Shown piece by piece: positions 1 through 10,028 of a stretch of DNA of 64,000 nt (its first letter is position 1; each line of letters begins with the position of its first letter). This stretch comes from Xenopus tropicalis. Its lineage: Eukaryota > Chordata > Amphibia > Anura > Pipidae. The notes beneath the pieces were generated by a model, which saw nothing but the letters and a program-made list of their open reading frames with translations, was not told the origin of the DNA and made no database searches. The stretch spans positions 80,202,904-80,266,903 of the forward strand of contig NC_030678.2 of the NCBI RefSeq assembly GCF_000004195.4, read 5' to 3'. Position numbers and translations under genes: made by a program.

Positions 1-328
1 TAACACAAAGGAGTCTAAAGGTGGGGTGAATTCTGTAGGTGTTTTATAAGTCCAATTAAGATTTTCTCAAAAGTCATATTTACTCACAACTTAATAGTTG
101 GAGGTATAGTCAAGTCACATTTAAACAATATGGCTCAGAATCGAAAATGAAAGTGGAAGGCACAAAATAAGCATAAACTGTAATAGTCAAATGTTATTCA
201 CTCATCTTGCACCATGTGCCAATATGCCGGTTGAGTCCCCGTTGCAACGGCTCAAAGTGCAGCACAAGGAAGCCCTGTGTCGCCCTTAGAGGCAGTATAC
301 TGCTTCTGGCAGTAGTTAAGTCTTATGT

Positions 329-579
329 ATTGATGAGTAAATCTGTTCCTTTTTGCTTAGCCATAAATTCACAAAACAGCTAAAATTTGCCAAATTCTTT
401 AAAGTCAATGGCCATTTTTTTCCACAGGTACAGCAACATTTTTTCCTGGCAAAACCTGGTCTTGTGTAAACAAAACAGTGTTACTAATGCTGGCCACTCG
501 GAAAAGGAACACCTATACAGATGCCATCACAACTTGCATCTGATTCAAGAGGCAGATGCAACTTTTTTTCCCATATAGA
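329..579 (+). repeat. Diverged hAT-type MITE of the TAGTGATGAG family
   Basis: The left edge resembles the terminus seen in better copies at 6170 and 31411: a GATGAGTAAATCTG start followed by a degenerate TTTTTGCTTAGCC segment. The right end is less clear, and I could not read a target duplication. It is probably an old copy; the boundaries are approximate. Confidence 0.35.
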
Positions 580-596
580 TGAATCAGGCACAAAAA

Positions 597-1810
597 AATG
601 GATTGGAGATTTTGCAATTACAATGAAATGTATTGTGGATAAAAAAACACAGCAAGTAGCGACAATATTTCATGTTTCACACATAGCACCAATTTAGTAA
701 TTAAGCTCTAATATCTCTGTGATTAGCAAAATTTTGTGTTAATGGCATAATTAATTTAGCCAATGGCTAGAATAAAGTACAGGGTTGGAACAGTTGTGTT
801 TATGTTACAACTACTTTCCCTGTCTTCAGTATCACAGATTTTAACCTCTTTTCAAACATCTCCTAAAAAAGCAAACCAAGCAAAAGCCAAAACAAAGAGG
901 GTTGTGTAAATAAATAATGTGAACACTTCCTAAGTATTTAATAGATGCCTAGACCTCAACAGCACAAATTACATTTGTCTCAAATAATTTGCTGCACGTA
1001 GAGTGAAATACAGACCTTACAGCAGGTTGTTATATTCCAACTAATAGAGCACAGTGAACTTTGGGCTTGATTTAATAATATCGAGGAAGGTTTCAACAGT
1101 GAGTATTGCACTGGCACCCAACAAAGCCAGAGTTTATAAAACATTGATTTTTTTCATCAGTTTCTTCTCTCTGCATATGAGAAATACAGGCACAACTAAG
1201 TAAAAAAATAAGTGAAAAATTAAACAGTGCCAAAAACTGATAGCCACCCTTATTGTACCTTACTTGTTATTACAAGTTACTATGTAATGTGCTGGTATGG
1301 AAATTGTATCTTTTTGTAATTTCTTTCTTTTGTTTAAGTCAGGGCACTTTTGTAGTAAATTAAGATGGTAAGTATATTGTTTACACCTGTTTTTGTAGGT
1401 CTGTGTATTTGTGGTTTTATCATATTTGCCTGTAATACTTGTAAATGCCCCTCTAATAATAAAATGAAAATAGATGTAATTTGTTGAAGTAACAGATTCT
1501 ATACAAATGCTTAATTGCCTTTTATTCAAAGCACAGTCAAACAATACAATTGCTACCATTTAAAGAAATGTAGCCGTCCATATATAAGAATTGTCTATAA
1601 TGAAAAATACAAGAAGTATAATTATTGCATTAGGTTTTAGGTTTTCCATCCTTTTTGAATACTTTACAGTTAAAGAATGAACTCAGAAACAGAATATTTT
1701 CTGGGTTTTTTTTTAAACTATTACACAGTTTAAATATCTTTTGTTTGTAAAGCTAAGCAGCAACCACTATGGACATATAGGCACTCAGGAATCTCCACAG
1801 GAATCACAAA
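597..1810. other. Intergenic, no gene seen
   Basis: AT-rich sequence with only short, unrelated open frames and many homopolymer runs. No splice-flanked coding segment, RNA gene or clear transposon terminus was recognised. Confidence 0.6.
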
Positions 1811-1814
1811 GTTT

Positions 1815-1898
1815 AAAAGTAAAAAAGACTTTATTCAAACTTACATTAAAACATGAAACATCTCCATAAACCCTACGCGCTTTACGCCCCAGGGGCAG
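1815..1898 (-). repeat. Fragment of an ACGCGT-containing foldback repeat
   Basis: Read on the minus strand, this holds a GCGTAGGG core followed by a TTTAATGTAAGTTTGAATAAAG-like tail. That is similar in arrangement to the middle of the foldback at 11293-11483 (GAAACGCGTCAGG, then AAATAAAG). The similarity is weak, so the family assignment is tentative. Confidence 0.3.
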
Positions 1899-1899
1899 G

Positions 1900-1926
1900 T
1901 ATGTATGTATGTATGTATGTATGTAT
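1900..1926. repeat. (TATG)n microsatellite
   Basis: Almost seven uninterrupted TATG units. A short motif, TTTATTTATAAAGCGC, follows directly. Confidence 0.95.
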
Positions 1927-1978
1927 ATCTTTATTTATAAAGCGCTACTTATGTACGCAGCGCGTTTGTAAAGCTCCA
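1926..1978 (+). repeat. Dispersed repeat with TTTATTTATAAAGCGC motif
   Basis: The motif TTTATTTATAAAGCGC followed by a GCAGCGC block recurs at 30528-30602 in the same order, so both are copies of one interspersed repeat. Its class is not recognised. Confidence 0.4.
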
Positions 1979-2314
1979 CACATTTCCAAGTTAAAAGATA
2001 AAAATGTAGAAAATATCAGTAGTTTCTAGAACAAATGTAAACATGATTATTTGGTATAATTTCAGGAAATATATTCTACAGTGACAAATTTTGGTAACAA
2101 AAGTTATTGATGAAAAATATCATTATCAAAAATACCATAGGAGCACAGACATGGAAAATTATATCATTTACTATTTGGGTTGCTGTTTTGTGAATTTATA
2201 AAGCAGCTCTGGGCACTAATCACAAAACATATGTACAAAAATGTCCCTGTTCTTTTGGTTAAGCTGGTCAGTCTGGGTAAATGATGAATAATTGCAAATG
2301 GTCTAGTTCACATA

Positions 2315-2475
2315 GGGGCTCATTTACATTGGGCACATTTGCACTTGGGCAGTAACTCATTGCAACTGATTAGCTGTTCTTTACCAGCTGTAAGTAGAAC
2401 AATGAAAGCAAACATCTGATTGGTTGCCAAGGGTAACTGCCCAGGTGCAAATTTGCCCAGTGTTCATAAATGACC
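2315..2475 (+). repeat. Small MITE, GGGGCTCATTTA ends
   Basis: The left end GGGGCTCATTTACATTGGGC is matched in reverse complement on the right by GCCCAGTGTTCATAAATGACC. This gives an imperfect terminal inverted repeat of about 20 bp around a 160-bp unit. The interior CTGATTGGTTGCCA segment is shared with sequence near 23330 and 27205, so this is a multi-copy family. No clean target duplication was seen, and the superfamily is not assigned. Confidence 0.5.
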
Positions 2476-3226
2476 TAGCTATTGTCTCATAACAAAAAGC
2501 AGATGAACTTTTGGTCCATTGAATACACCTCTATACAACATAGTTGGGACTATAAAGATAATTGCTAGCCAACGATAGGGTTAAGTCTCACTTTCATCAT
2601 GAACAATGATAAGTGCTAACGCTTGGAATTCATTGTCTATCTGAGAAGAAGGCTGCAAATGCAACACCTAAACAGGCTGACGATATGTGCTGCTTCATAT
2701 TCCCAGGGCTCACACAAGAGCTTACTGTGGAAACGACCACTGACCCGTTTTCCCCCATGAATCATTTGCTTGAATGCATATAGAGTAGCTTGGCATCTTG
2801 CGATTCATACTGCCTGGTATTGTCAAGAAAAGGTGTATTATAGGCATTTTCTAGTGTGTGTTAATTTCAGATTACTTTTTATGATTAAAAAAATGTTCTA
2901 GCCTTGTATGCAAAACATTGTCTGTCGCTGGTAATACTGTGTGTTTATTAAGCAACAGTTCCAAGCTATTTAAAAAGTATATGTGGTTATATATCAATAA
3001 TTTCCTGGCTGGCTAGGGTCATCAGAGTTCTGTTTAAGGTAGAACCCATAGAATATAACCTTTTGGGCTAGAGTTCTCTGACTCAATCATTTTTCAAGTA
3101 ATGTGAACAAAAGGAAAAGTTAAATGTTTAGGACTGTGTTGCATGTCAGAAGAATAGGCACTGGTGCATACAAACATTTTGCCAGTATTGGGGCTTACAG
3201 ACTCTAGGACAGCTAGTCTGCAAGTA

Positions 3227-3420
3227 CAGGTATAGGACCCATTATCCAGAATGATTGGGACCAAGGGTATTCCGGATAAGGGGTCTTTCCGTAATTTGGA
3301 TCTCAATACCTTAAGTCTACTAAAAAATCAATAAAACATTAATTAAACCCAATAGGATTGTTTTGCATCCAATAAGGATTAATTTTGCAGATATATTTAC
3401 ATATCAAATGCTGCCACAGT
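3227..3420 (+). repeat. MITE fragment with CAGGTAT terminus (TA-flanked family)
   Basis: It starts TA|CAGGTATAGGACC and continues through TCCGTAATTTGGATCTC and CCAATAAGGATTAATT, in the same order as the complete copy at 22691-22991. The right half and right terminus are not recognisable, so this is a truncated or diverged copy. Confidence 0.6.
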
Positions 3421-3709
3421 AATGCTTTGAATGTCTTTACCACACACAATAAACAGAAATTGAGACTGATTTAATTCTGAAATGGTTAATGCACCTGTAC
3501 TTACATTTTCACAGAGTATGACATGTTTTATATTAGCATTTGAATAAATGTAAAGCTACAGCTCTCACCCTATCTTATTATAAAGTCCGTCTGATAGTCT
3601 TCATGACTTCTAAACTGAGCTTCAAAAATATTTTGTCAGCATCTCCATAATGCTGATGGATAACCTTTTCTAAGGCTGAATATGAGCCAAACAATGTGTA
3701 ATACATGAG

Positions 3710-3875
3710 GCGAGCCATTAACCTTTGTCACACTGTAGCTTAAAAGGTCATTGGAACCAAAGGACAGGCCATTACCCCCCGCGTGGCTGCATCAAGTGAA
3801 TGACTGAGAGAGCAAGAGTACGAGGGGAAGACGAAAGAGAGAAGCGCACAAAGCTGTCAGCTGAACATCCGTAAT
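3710..3875. other. Candidate conserved non-coding element
   Basis: Higher-complexity, more GC-balanced sequence than its surroundings, with no open frame, repeat terminus or internal duplication. It contains AAGGTCATTGGAACC and a homeobox-type TAATTA core. This is only a composition-based suspicion that it is under constraint. Confidence 0.25.
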
Positions 3876-4108
3876 TATAAAAGGACTTGCTTTTTTTGTG
3901 CTGGTAATCATCAGACGCTTATCTGTAAAAGACCTGCATTAATGTTCCTGTGACAGGGATGTCTCATGCAAACTCTGAGGTTTTCATTACATTCTCTTGA
4001 TGTAGTGACAATGTAATTCCTAATAAGAAGTCACTCAGATATCATGTACATTCTGACAGCAGATATGAACCACTTAGCCAGTGCAAACTTTACATAGTTC
4101 CCCTCATC

Positions 4109-4273
4109 CAGTGGTGTAATAAGATATTACTGGGTCCCAGAGCAAATTTAATTTAGGGCTCCAAAACATTGCAAAGTTGACCTATTCAATATTATTTTAC
4201 ATTGAAATAGCTCATTAATTAGAGCATTGTTAGGTTCTCTACACTCCTAGGCCCCCCTGTAGTTGTGGCCCTG
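4109..4273 (+). mobile_element. Short hAT-type MITE (CAGTGGTGTAA ends)
   Basis: The left end is CAGTGGTGTAATAAG and the right end is GTAGTTGTGGCCCTG, which read as diverged inverted repeats of a CAGKGGYGTAACTA terminus. The flanks CCCTCATC (4101-4108) and CACCCATC (4274-4281) match at 6 of 8 positions, consistent with an old 8-bp hAT duplication. It belongs to the same family as 5737-5923. Confidence 0.6.
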
Positions 4274-5736
4274 CACCCATCCCAATCAGCTCCATGTCAA
4301 TAGTATTTGTACCACTTTACTGATACCACAACATCTTAAAGACTTTCCCTATAGTCACAAGGCGGTTATAACCTCTGCATTACGTAACTGGGGCATTGTG
4401 CCAATTGACCTTAGCAGAAGCATAATTAGTAAGTACTATGTGCAGCCGATATAATAACATTCTACAAAACATTTGGAATAATACTAAGAATCTGCAGGTT
4501 GAAAATATGGTCATAAATATCAAAACATTTTACCTGGGTTTGTAGAGTCTGGGTTAAACACAAAGAACATAGCAAGGGTCAGAGATGAGGCCAAGGGCTG
4601 AATGGACTATACTATCATTTCATTACAGATACAAAAAATGTAATACAACTTAACGGATGTTAAGTGTATTTCTGCCTTCTTTTGACCATGAAACAGCCAC
4701 TTTCACAACGCATTTTGTCACCTAGCTGAGCTTTCAAACCTAATTTCTAAATATAATATAACCTGGTGTTTTTAAAGGTCCAATTGTAACATCAAAGCAG
4801 TACAGACATTTCAGAAAGTTTCTGAAGTTACTTATTGTCTTATGTTATATTTATGCTAAATGAACCATAAGTGGTTTACACGTCTGTACTGGACACTAAT
4901 GTAGTGATAGTTTAATAGTTGAATTTACTATTTATTCCCACTAACAGACTGTCTTTTGGAAGTTTTTGGTTCTATTATGATAAAGGTCATTAGATTTCTC
5001 TTTTATAGAATAGTCCACTACTACTTATTTTTGTCATCAAAAGGTAAAGAAAGAAGACAACAATTCGAGATTACATAAGGGAGCTGAAAAAAATAGTATC
5101 CATGAAAATGTTGAATTGCATGTGTATGCAGAAATTTAGAATACACTTTTGCTACTGTTAACACATTCACTGAAAGAAACTTCTAAAAATGTATGGCAGT
5201 GTAATAGGGAGAAGTTGCCTTGAGTTTTGGGCATTGATACATTTTAGAAAGAAAATTTTGTATATACTATAGTCTCTAAACACACATATTTTAAGCTGAG
5301 ACGCACCAATAAGCCAAATTCCTAAACCATATACATAAAACATGTTACTCTTATAGAAGATTCGACAGACCAGATCTTTTATATTAGATGAGATTGTGTC
5401 TTTAAGAAATTCATTTTTTATAAAGTAGTCATCCAGGTAAAAAAAACAGCAGAAATCTCAATATATGTGTTAGACATCAAGTCCAGGTGTTAGAGTAATG
5501 GAGAATTATGACACCAAATGCTATGTGCAATTAGATCATCACACTTAGCACTTCAAAGTGCAAGTGTAAGATTAATGCAAGGAATATTATGACACTTAAA
5601 ATTAAATTCTCTTGGGAAGTGTAAGAGAAGTGAAGAAAGTGAATCACAAGGATGCAGCCACAGCGGTTTTAGAAATGAGAAAATTATGGAATTTGCCTTA
5701 CTGGGAACAGATCAAATCTTTATTTTACCCTGGACT

Positions 5737-5923
5737 CAAGGGTGTAACTACAGAGAAAAACAGACCCAGTGGTTGCAGGAAGGCCCAGGAGCATAGAGAG
5801 CCCAGTAAAGTCTAATTAATGAGCACTTTTAATATGTATTGGTAAAATAGATCAGCTTCCCAATGTTTTGGGTCCCTACATTAAATTTGCTGTGGGCCCC
5901 AATAACATCTAGTTACGCCACTG
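5737..5923 (+). mobile_element. Short hAT-type MITE with perfect 8-bp TSD
   Basis: It is flanked on both sides by CCTGGACT (5729-5736 and 5924-5931). The ends are CAAGGGTGTAACTA and TAGTTACGCCACTG, which are inverted repeats. At 187 bp it is non-coding. The 8-bp duplication and CAxxG-type termini indicate the hAT superfamily. Confidence 0.8.
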
Positions 5924-6169
5924 CCTGGACTTCTTTATTTCAGAATTGCAATGTAAATATTGTGATGGATGAAGTAAGTCATTTAAGATCAGGCGCTTAT
6001 TTCATACTATAAGAGTTCATGTGACATTTTTTATAAAAACTTAATTCTGTTATATCCTTATAAATGAAGCATAGTGATTACATCAATTGCTGCTTAATGA
6101 TGCAATTGTGTCACATGACTCAATTACACTTATGTATTGTAAAAACTTATATCCTAGTCCCATGACCTG

Positions 6170-6304
6170 TAATGATGAGTGAATCTGTCTCGTTTCGCTT
6201 GAAAATTCACCAAACTTTTGCAAAAACGCAAAAATATTTGATGTGCGCAACTTTTTTGATGTGACTGCGAATCCATGAGTGGTGAAAAAATTCTCTCATC
6301 ACTA
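6170..6304 (+). mobile_element. hAT-type MITE, TAGTGATGAG family, perfect TSD
   Basis: It is flanked by ATGACCTG at 6162-6169 and 6305-6312. The termini TAATGATGAGTGAATC and TCTCATCACTA are inverted repeats. The 135-bp copy keeps the family hallmarks GAATCTGT near the left end and GAATCCATG near the right, which are also seen at 31411-32027. Confidence 0.8.
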
Positions 6305-6444
6305 ATGACCTGTATAAAAGCACTGCAGCCTTGTGCTTTGGTATAGTTTATATGGACTCTAATATACTTATATTTTATTATTAGTCTCTGTACAGAAATA
6401 CAGAACGGCTTACGATTCATAGCCAAAAGTATGCTGAAACTCTA

Positions 6445-7318
6445 TGTAGGGAGGTAGTGCTGGGTCCCTGCACTTACCCCCCTCCTGCTACTGTTCCCTG
6501 TAGGGGAGCTGACACTGAGACCTTGTGCTGTGAGCTGCTGCCTAGCAACAAGGTGAACAGCAAGCTCAGGGCTGCCGGAAGTTGCAAAGCAGCCTGGGAG
6601 AGGAAGTCAGAGGGAGGAGAGAGAAAGTCCCAGAGCTCCAGAAGCTGCACGTGGGCTCAGAGAGAGGAGCAGCACAAGAAGAAGCTGGCCTTTGGAACAG
6701 GCTGGTACAGGGAAGGCAGACCCTGTAACTGGAGAGACAGAGATCCTGTGAGGAGTCCTGACTGGAGGAACAAACACCTGCAGGGGAATCCCATCTGAGT
6801 ACCTAAAGGGGCTAGTAGTCGCACTGCATGGCTGTGAGTGCTGGACTCGCCTGAAGATTCTGTGTGAATCACCCAAAGAGATCCCTGGAGTGAGTATAGT
6901 TAAAGTGAAACTAATAAAGGAGCACTTGAAGATTTAAAGTATATAAACTTTCCTTTGGACTGAGCTAAAGGACTGTACATAGTTAGTGAGATAGCTTGCG
7001 CTGGCGAAGATAGTTAGTAAGGCCCTTATTGCCACTTTGATAGGAGTGTTATATGTATTAGTTTCCCCTTTATTTCAGATAAAAGTTATTTTGTTTATAA
7101 AGTACTGTGTGTGCATTATTATTGTTCCTAGTGGGGCCACCCGTAGGTGCATTCCCGGATCCCACTAGGTGGAGGCACTGCGCTAATAAGTACCAGGTAC
7201 CCAGTCTCTCCCAATACCACTGCGGAGTGATTCAGGTTTGTCCCGTGCCATCAGGTAAGCGCCACACATGGAGTGTAACACTGTCAAAAGTGCCCGAAAC
7301 GGTGAGGATAGGGTTACA
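6445..7318 (+). repeat. 5' LTR of the gag-only element
   Basis: 874-bp direct repeat of 9170-10024, starting TGTAGGGAGG and ending GATAGGGTTACA. It carries AATAAA at 6913-6918, a TATATAAA TATA-like box at 6940-6947 and a second AT-rich region near 7080-7100. An open frame (6457-6798) is the same sequence that forms the C-terminus of the Gag ORF in the other LTR. This copy has 19 bp (GTTTGTCCCGTGCCATCAG, about 7236-7254) that the right LTR lacks. Confidence 0.92.
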
Positions 7319-7321
7319 TTT

Positions 7322-7339
7322 TGGAGGCACTGCTGAGAT
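7322..7339 (+). other. Candidate primer-binding site
   Basis: TGGAGGCACTGCTGAGAT starts 3 nt after the left LTR ends. Its position and leading TGG, complementary to the CCA of a tRNA, fit a minus-strand primer site. I could not name the tRNA. Confidence 0.55.
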
Positions 7340-7375
7340 TCGGCTGGGACCTGGTTGCACAGAAAGTGAAACAAG

Positions 7376-9523
7376 ATGGCGTCATCTACTGAGAGTCCCC
7401 AGAGTGTTCTGGACTGGTGCAAGAGTTTGGGCCTAAACCCGAAAAAGACTGCTGTAGTGGGCCCTATGATACCAAAAACAAAAGAGGAATTTATTTACAA
7501 GATCCTAGATGCAGATGGATCTATTTATAGACCTAGAGTGGTAGCTTCGCGACGAGACCCAGATGGCATCCTCTTAAATGTGCTTGTGGATAGTCCTGGT
7601 GAGATTAACCGAGAAACATGTGCACGTGGTGTACAGGCGGAAGACCATGGTTACTGGCAAATTGTCTTACCGGATGTCACTGAAGAGAAGGAACTTAGTG
7701 ACAGTGAGGATGAAGTGGGAGGCGATCTGGAGAATCCAAATCCCTTGTGCAGTGGCACCCCACAGATACCTGCTGCTGGTCACAGCCCAGTGACTAAAAG
7801 ACTGTTTGATGTGACACCTGAGACAAAGTTGAAATACACTGCATCATGTGAAAGTTTGAACTCTGCTGGGAGGAGCCGACCTCTAAGTGATCTTGTTGAG
7901 GCAGCTCAGCTGGTGGAAGTCTTGGCCCAAGTCGGTGAAAATTTGAGACAGCTGGCATACAATGGAAATTATAAGAGACTAAAAATATTCTCAGGTATAG
8001 AACCTACTCCTCCAGGTGAAGAGACCTTTGAGGCCTGGAGAGATGCTGCTTTGGTTGCTATTACCGATTGGCCTGGCTCTGGCCCTGCTTTATGTCGCAA
8101 GATCCAAGAGAGTTTGCGAGGGCCTGCATTGGACCTAATTAAGCTCCACAGAGAGTTGTGCCCAAAAGATGGTCCTGAGAAGTTGATAGAAGTACTGGAA
8201 GATACATATGGACCGGTGGAAGATGAAATTGAAATGTTGTACAAATTTCAGTCTTGCATGCAGAAAGAAAAAGAGAATCTGTCTGAGTACTTGAAGCGAC
8301 TGCAGCAAATGCTAAAATTACTTGTTTGCCGAAGAATCATTGCTACCGATCGTGTTGATTCTATGAGGCTACAACAGTTATTCAGAGGGGCTTTATCTAT
8401 GGACCCCACAGCTGTGATGTTGAGATCTTTCTACAGAGGAAAGAAAGAACCAACTTATCAGGAGCTGATCCGGGAGATCCGAAAGGAGGAAGTTAATGTT
8501 CTGCGACGAGAGAAGAAAAGTCGTGGTTCTGAAAAGACATCCAGTGATTCGCAGAAAGCGGAAGAGATTGCTGAGTTAAAAAAACAGGTTGCTCAGCTCA
8601 AGGCTCGTGTGTCCGAAAAGGAAGAGGGGTCAACTATGTCTAGACCCTCTTCATTTCCTAAAGCAGGTGGTGCTCGCGGTGACCCACCAAATTGCTTCCG
8701 TTGTGGCCGGTTGGGCCATATATCCCCACACTGTCCGAAGCAACGTGAAAATGCTGCAGCTACAGAAGTTATTTCATATGGCTGTGCTGTGAGGAAGCCA
8801 CCCCAAAAGAGGTATCGGAAGAGACGCAATCAGGTGAGGTGTTACACCTGTGGTTGGTATGGTCATACTTCCCACACCTGTGGCTGGGGACGGAATGAAG
8901 ACTTCACTGATGGATATGTGACATCTTTCCCATGTGAAGTGGATATTTGTGAAGAGAAATCCTGTGGCACGAGGATGGTCTCTGAGCACTCTGGCACCCC
9001 CAATAAAAGTAAGAGACTGGGCCTGGGAATGCGTAGGCCTTCAGGCAGGGGAAGTGTCAGGGAAGTTAGTGAGGAAGCTTTCCCCTGTGTATCTCCCCCA
9101 AAGGTTAGGGAGAATAAGAATGGTGAGAAAGGGCAAGCGAGGACGTTGCCCATTCAAGCAGGGGGAGAATGTAGGGAGGTAGTGCTGGGTCCCTGCACTT
9201 ACCCCCCTCCTGCTACTGTTCCCTGTAGGGGAGCTGACACTGAGACCTTGTGCTGTGAGCTGCTGCCTAGCAACAAGGTGAACAGCAAGCTCAGGGCTGC
9301 CGGAAGTTGCAAAGCAGCCTGGGAGAGGAAGTCAGAGGGAGGAGAGAGAAAGTCCCAGAGCTCCAGAAGCTGCACGTGGGCTCAGAGAGAGGAGCAGCAC
9401 AAGAAGAAGCTGGCCTTTGGAACAGGCTGGTACAGGGAAGGCAGACCCTGTAACTGGAGAGACAGAGATCCTGTGAGGAGTCCTGACTGGAGGAACAAAC
9501 ACCTGCAGGGGAATCCCATCTGA
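7376..9523 (+). CDS. Gag-like polyprotein with PNMA-type capsid and two zinc knuckles
   Basis: 715 codons, with the ATG in a good context (AAGATGG), 57 nt after the left LTR. Residues about 1-105 resemble the N-terminal domain of PNMA-family proteins (DWCKSLGL opening). Residues about 195-375 are the capsid-like region, with FSGIEPTPPGEETFEAW, ESLRGPALDLI and IREIRKEE. Residues about 395-418 form a predicted coiled coil (EEIAELKKQVAQLKARV). Two CCHC knuckles follow, at C440-C453 (CFRCGRLGHISPHC) and C489-C502 (CYTCGWYGHTSHTC), with a basic KRYRKRRNQ stretch between them. Expected role: RNA-binding, capsid-forming structural protein. There is no internal stop or frameshift. The frame passes the polypurine tract and ends 354 bp inside the right LTR, so the last ~118 residues are LTR-encoded. 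No protease or pol motif is present. Confidence 0.88.
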   Translation: MASSTESPQSVLDWCKSLGLNPKKTAVVGPMIPKTKEEFIYKILDADGSIYRPRVVASRRDPDGILLNVLVDSPGEINRETCARGVQAEDHGYWQIVLPDVTEEKELSDSEDEVGGDLENPNPLCSGTPQIPAAGHSPVTKRLFDVTPETKLKYTASCESLNSAGRSRPLSDLVEAAQLVEVLAQVGENLRQLAYNGNYKRLKIFSGIEPTPPGEETFEAWRDAALVAITDWPGSGPALCRKIQESLRGPALDLIKLHRELCPKDGPEKLIEVLEDTYGPVEDEIEMLYKFQSCMQKEKENLSEYLKRLQQMLKLLVCRRIIATDRVDSMRLQQLFRGALSMDPTAVMLRSFYRGKKEPTYQELIREIRKEEVNVLRREKKSRGSEKTSSDSQKAEEIAELKKQVAQLKARVSEKEEGSTMSRPSSFPKAGGARGDPPNCFRCGRLGHISPHCPKQRENAAATEVISYGCAVRKPPQKRYRKRRNQVRCYTCGWYGHTSHTCGWGRNEDFTDGYVTSFPCEVDICEEKSCGTRMVSEHSGTPNKSKRLGLGMRRPSGRGSVREVSEEAFPCVSPPKVRENKNGEKGQARTLPIQAGGECREVVLGPCTYPPPATVPCRGADTETLCCELLPSNKVNSKLRAAGSCKAAWERKSEGGERKSQSSRSCTWAQREEQHKKKLAFGTGWYREGRPCNWRDRDPVRSPDWRNKHLQGNPI
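9160..9169 (+). other. Polypurine tract
   Basis: AGGGGGAGAA lies immediately before the TG of the right LTR, the usual place for plus-strand priming. It also lies inside the gag reading frame. Confidence 0.75.
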
Positions 9524-10024
9524 GTACCTAAAGGGGCTAGTAGTCGCACTGCATGGCTGTGAGTGCTGGACTCGCCTGAAGATTCTGTGTGAATCACCCA
9601 AAGAGATCCCTGGAGTGAGTATAGTTAAAGTGAAACTAATAAAGGAGCACTTGAAGATTTAAAGTATATAAACTTTCCTTTGGACTGAGCTAAAGGACTG
9701 TACATAGTTAGTGAGATAGCTTGCGCTGGCGAAGATAGTTAGTAAGGCCCTTATTGCCACTTTGATAGGAGTGTTATATGTATTAGTTTCCCCTTTATTT
9801 CAGATAAAAGTTATTTTGTTTATAAAGTACTGTGTGTGCATTATTATTGTTCCTAGTGGGGCCACCCGTAGGTGCATTCCCGGATCCCACTAGGTGGAGG
9901 CACTGCGCTAATAAGTACCAGGTACCCAGTCTCTCCCAATACCACTGCGGAGTGATTCAGGTAAGCGCCACACATGGAGTGTAACACTGTCAAAAGTGCC
10001 CGAAACGGTGAGGATAGGGTTACA
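9170..10024 (+). repeat. 3' LTR of the gag-only element
   Basis: 855 bp, a direct copy of 6445-7318 at an offset of 2,725. It lacks 19 bp present in the left LTR after GTGATTCAG (about position 9960); the missing segment lies between two CAG-G junctions. It is followed by the TCTA target duplication. The first ~354 bp also encode the C-terminal part of the gag ORF. Confidence 0.92.
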
Positions 10025-10028
10025 TCTA

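Larger units (their letters stand above)
6445..10024 (+). mobile_element. LTR retrotransposon, gag-only, Ty3/Gypsy-like
   Basis: This is a structurally complete insertion. Two LTRs of 874 and 855 bp flank a 1,851-bp interior, bounded by the 4-bp duplication TCTA (6441-6444 and 10025-10028). The LTRs begin TGTA and end TACA. A TGG-starting primer-binding-site candidate lies 3 nt inside the left LTR, and a purine tract abuts the right LTR. The interior holds one long gag-like ORF and no protease, reverse transcriptase, RNase H or integrase. The LTRs look identical apart from a 19-bp indel, so the insertion is probably recent. Assignment to Ty3/Gypsy is inferred from the PNMA-like Gag, since PNMA genes are known to descend from such elements. 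Mobilisation would need enzymes supplied in trans by a relative. Confidence 0.9.

Noticed and set aside
4109..5923. A single 1.8-kb hAT element bounded by CAGTGG and CCACTG ends
   Set aside because: The outer flanks do not match, while 4109-4273 and 5737-5923 each have their own 8-bp flanking repeats, so these are two short insertions.
6607..6876. Minus-strand frames duplicated in both LTRs (also 9332-9601)
   Set aside because: Identical because the LTRs are identical; no domain, and antisense to the gag tail.
7236..7254. The GT...AG segment absent from the right LTR as an intron
   Set aside because: Only 19 bp, far below any workable intron; direct CAG-G repeats at its edges favour slippage.
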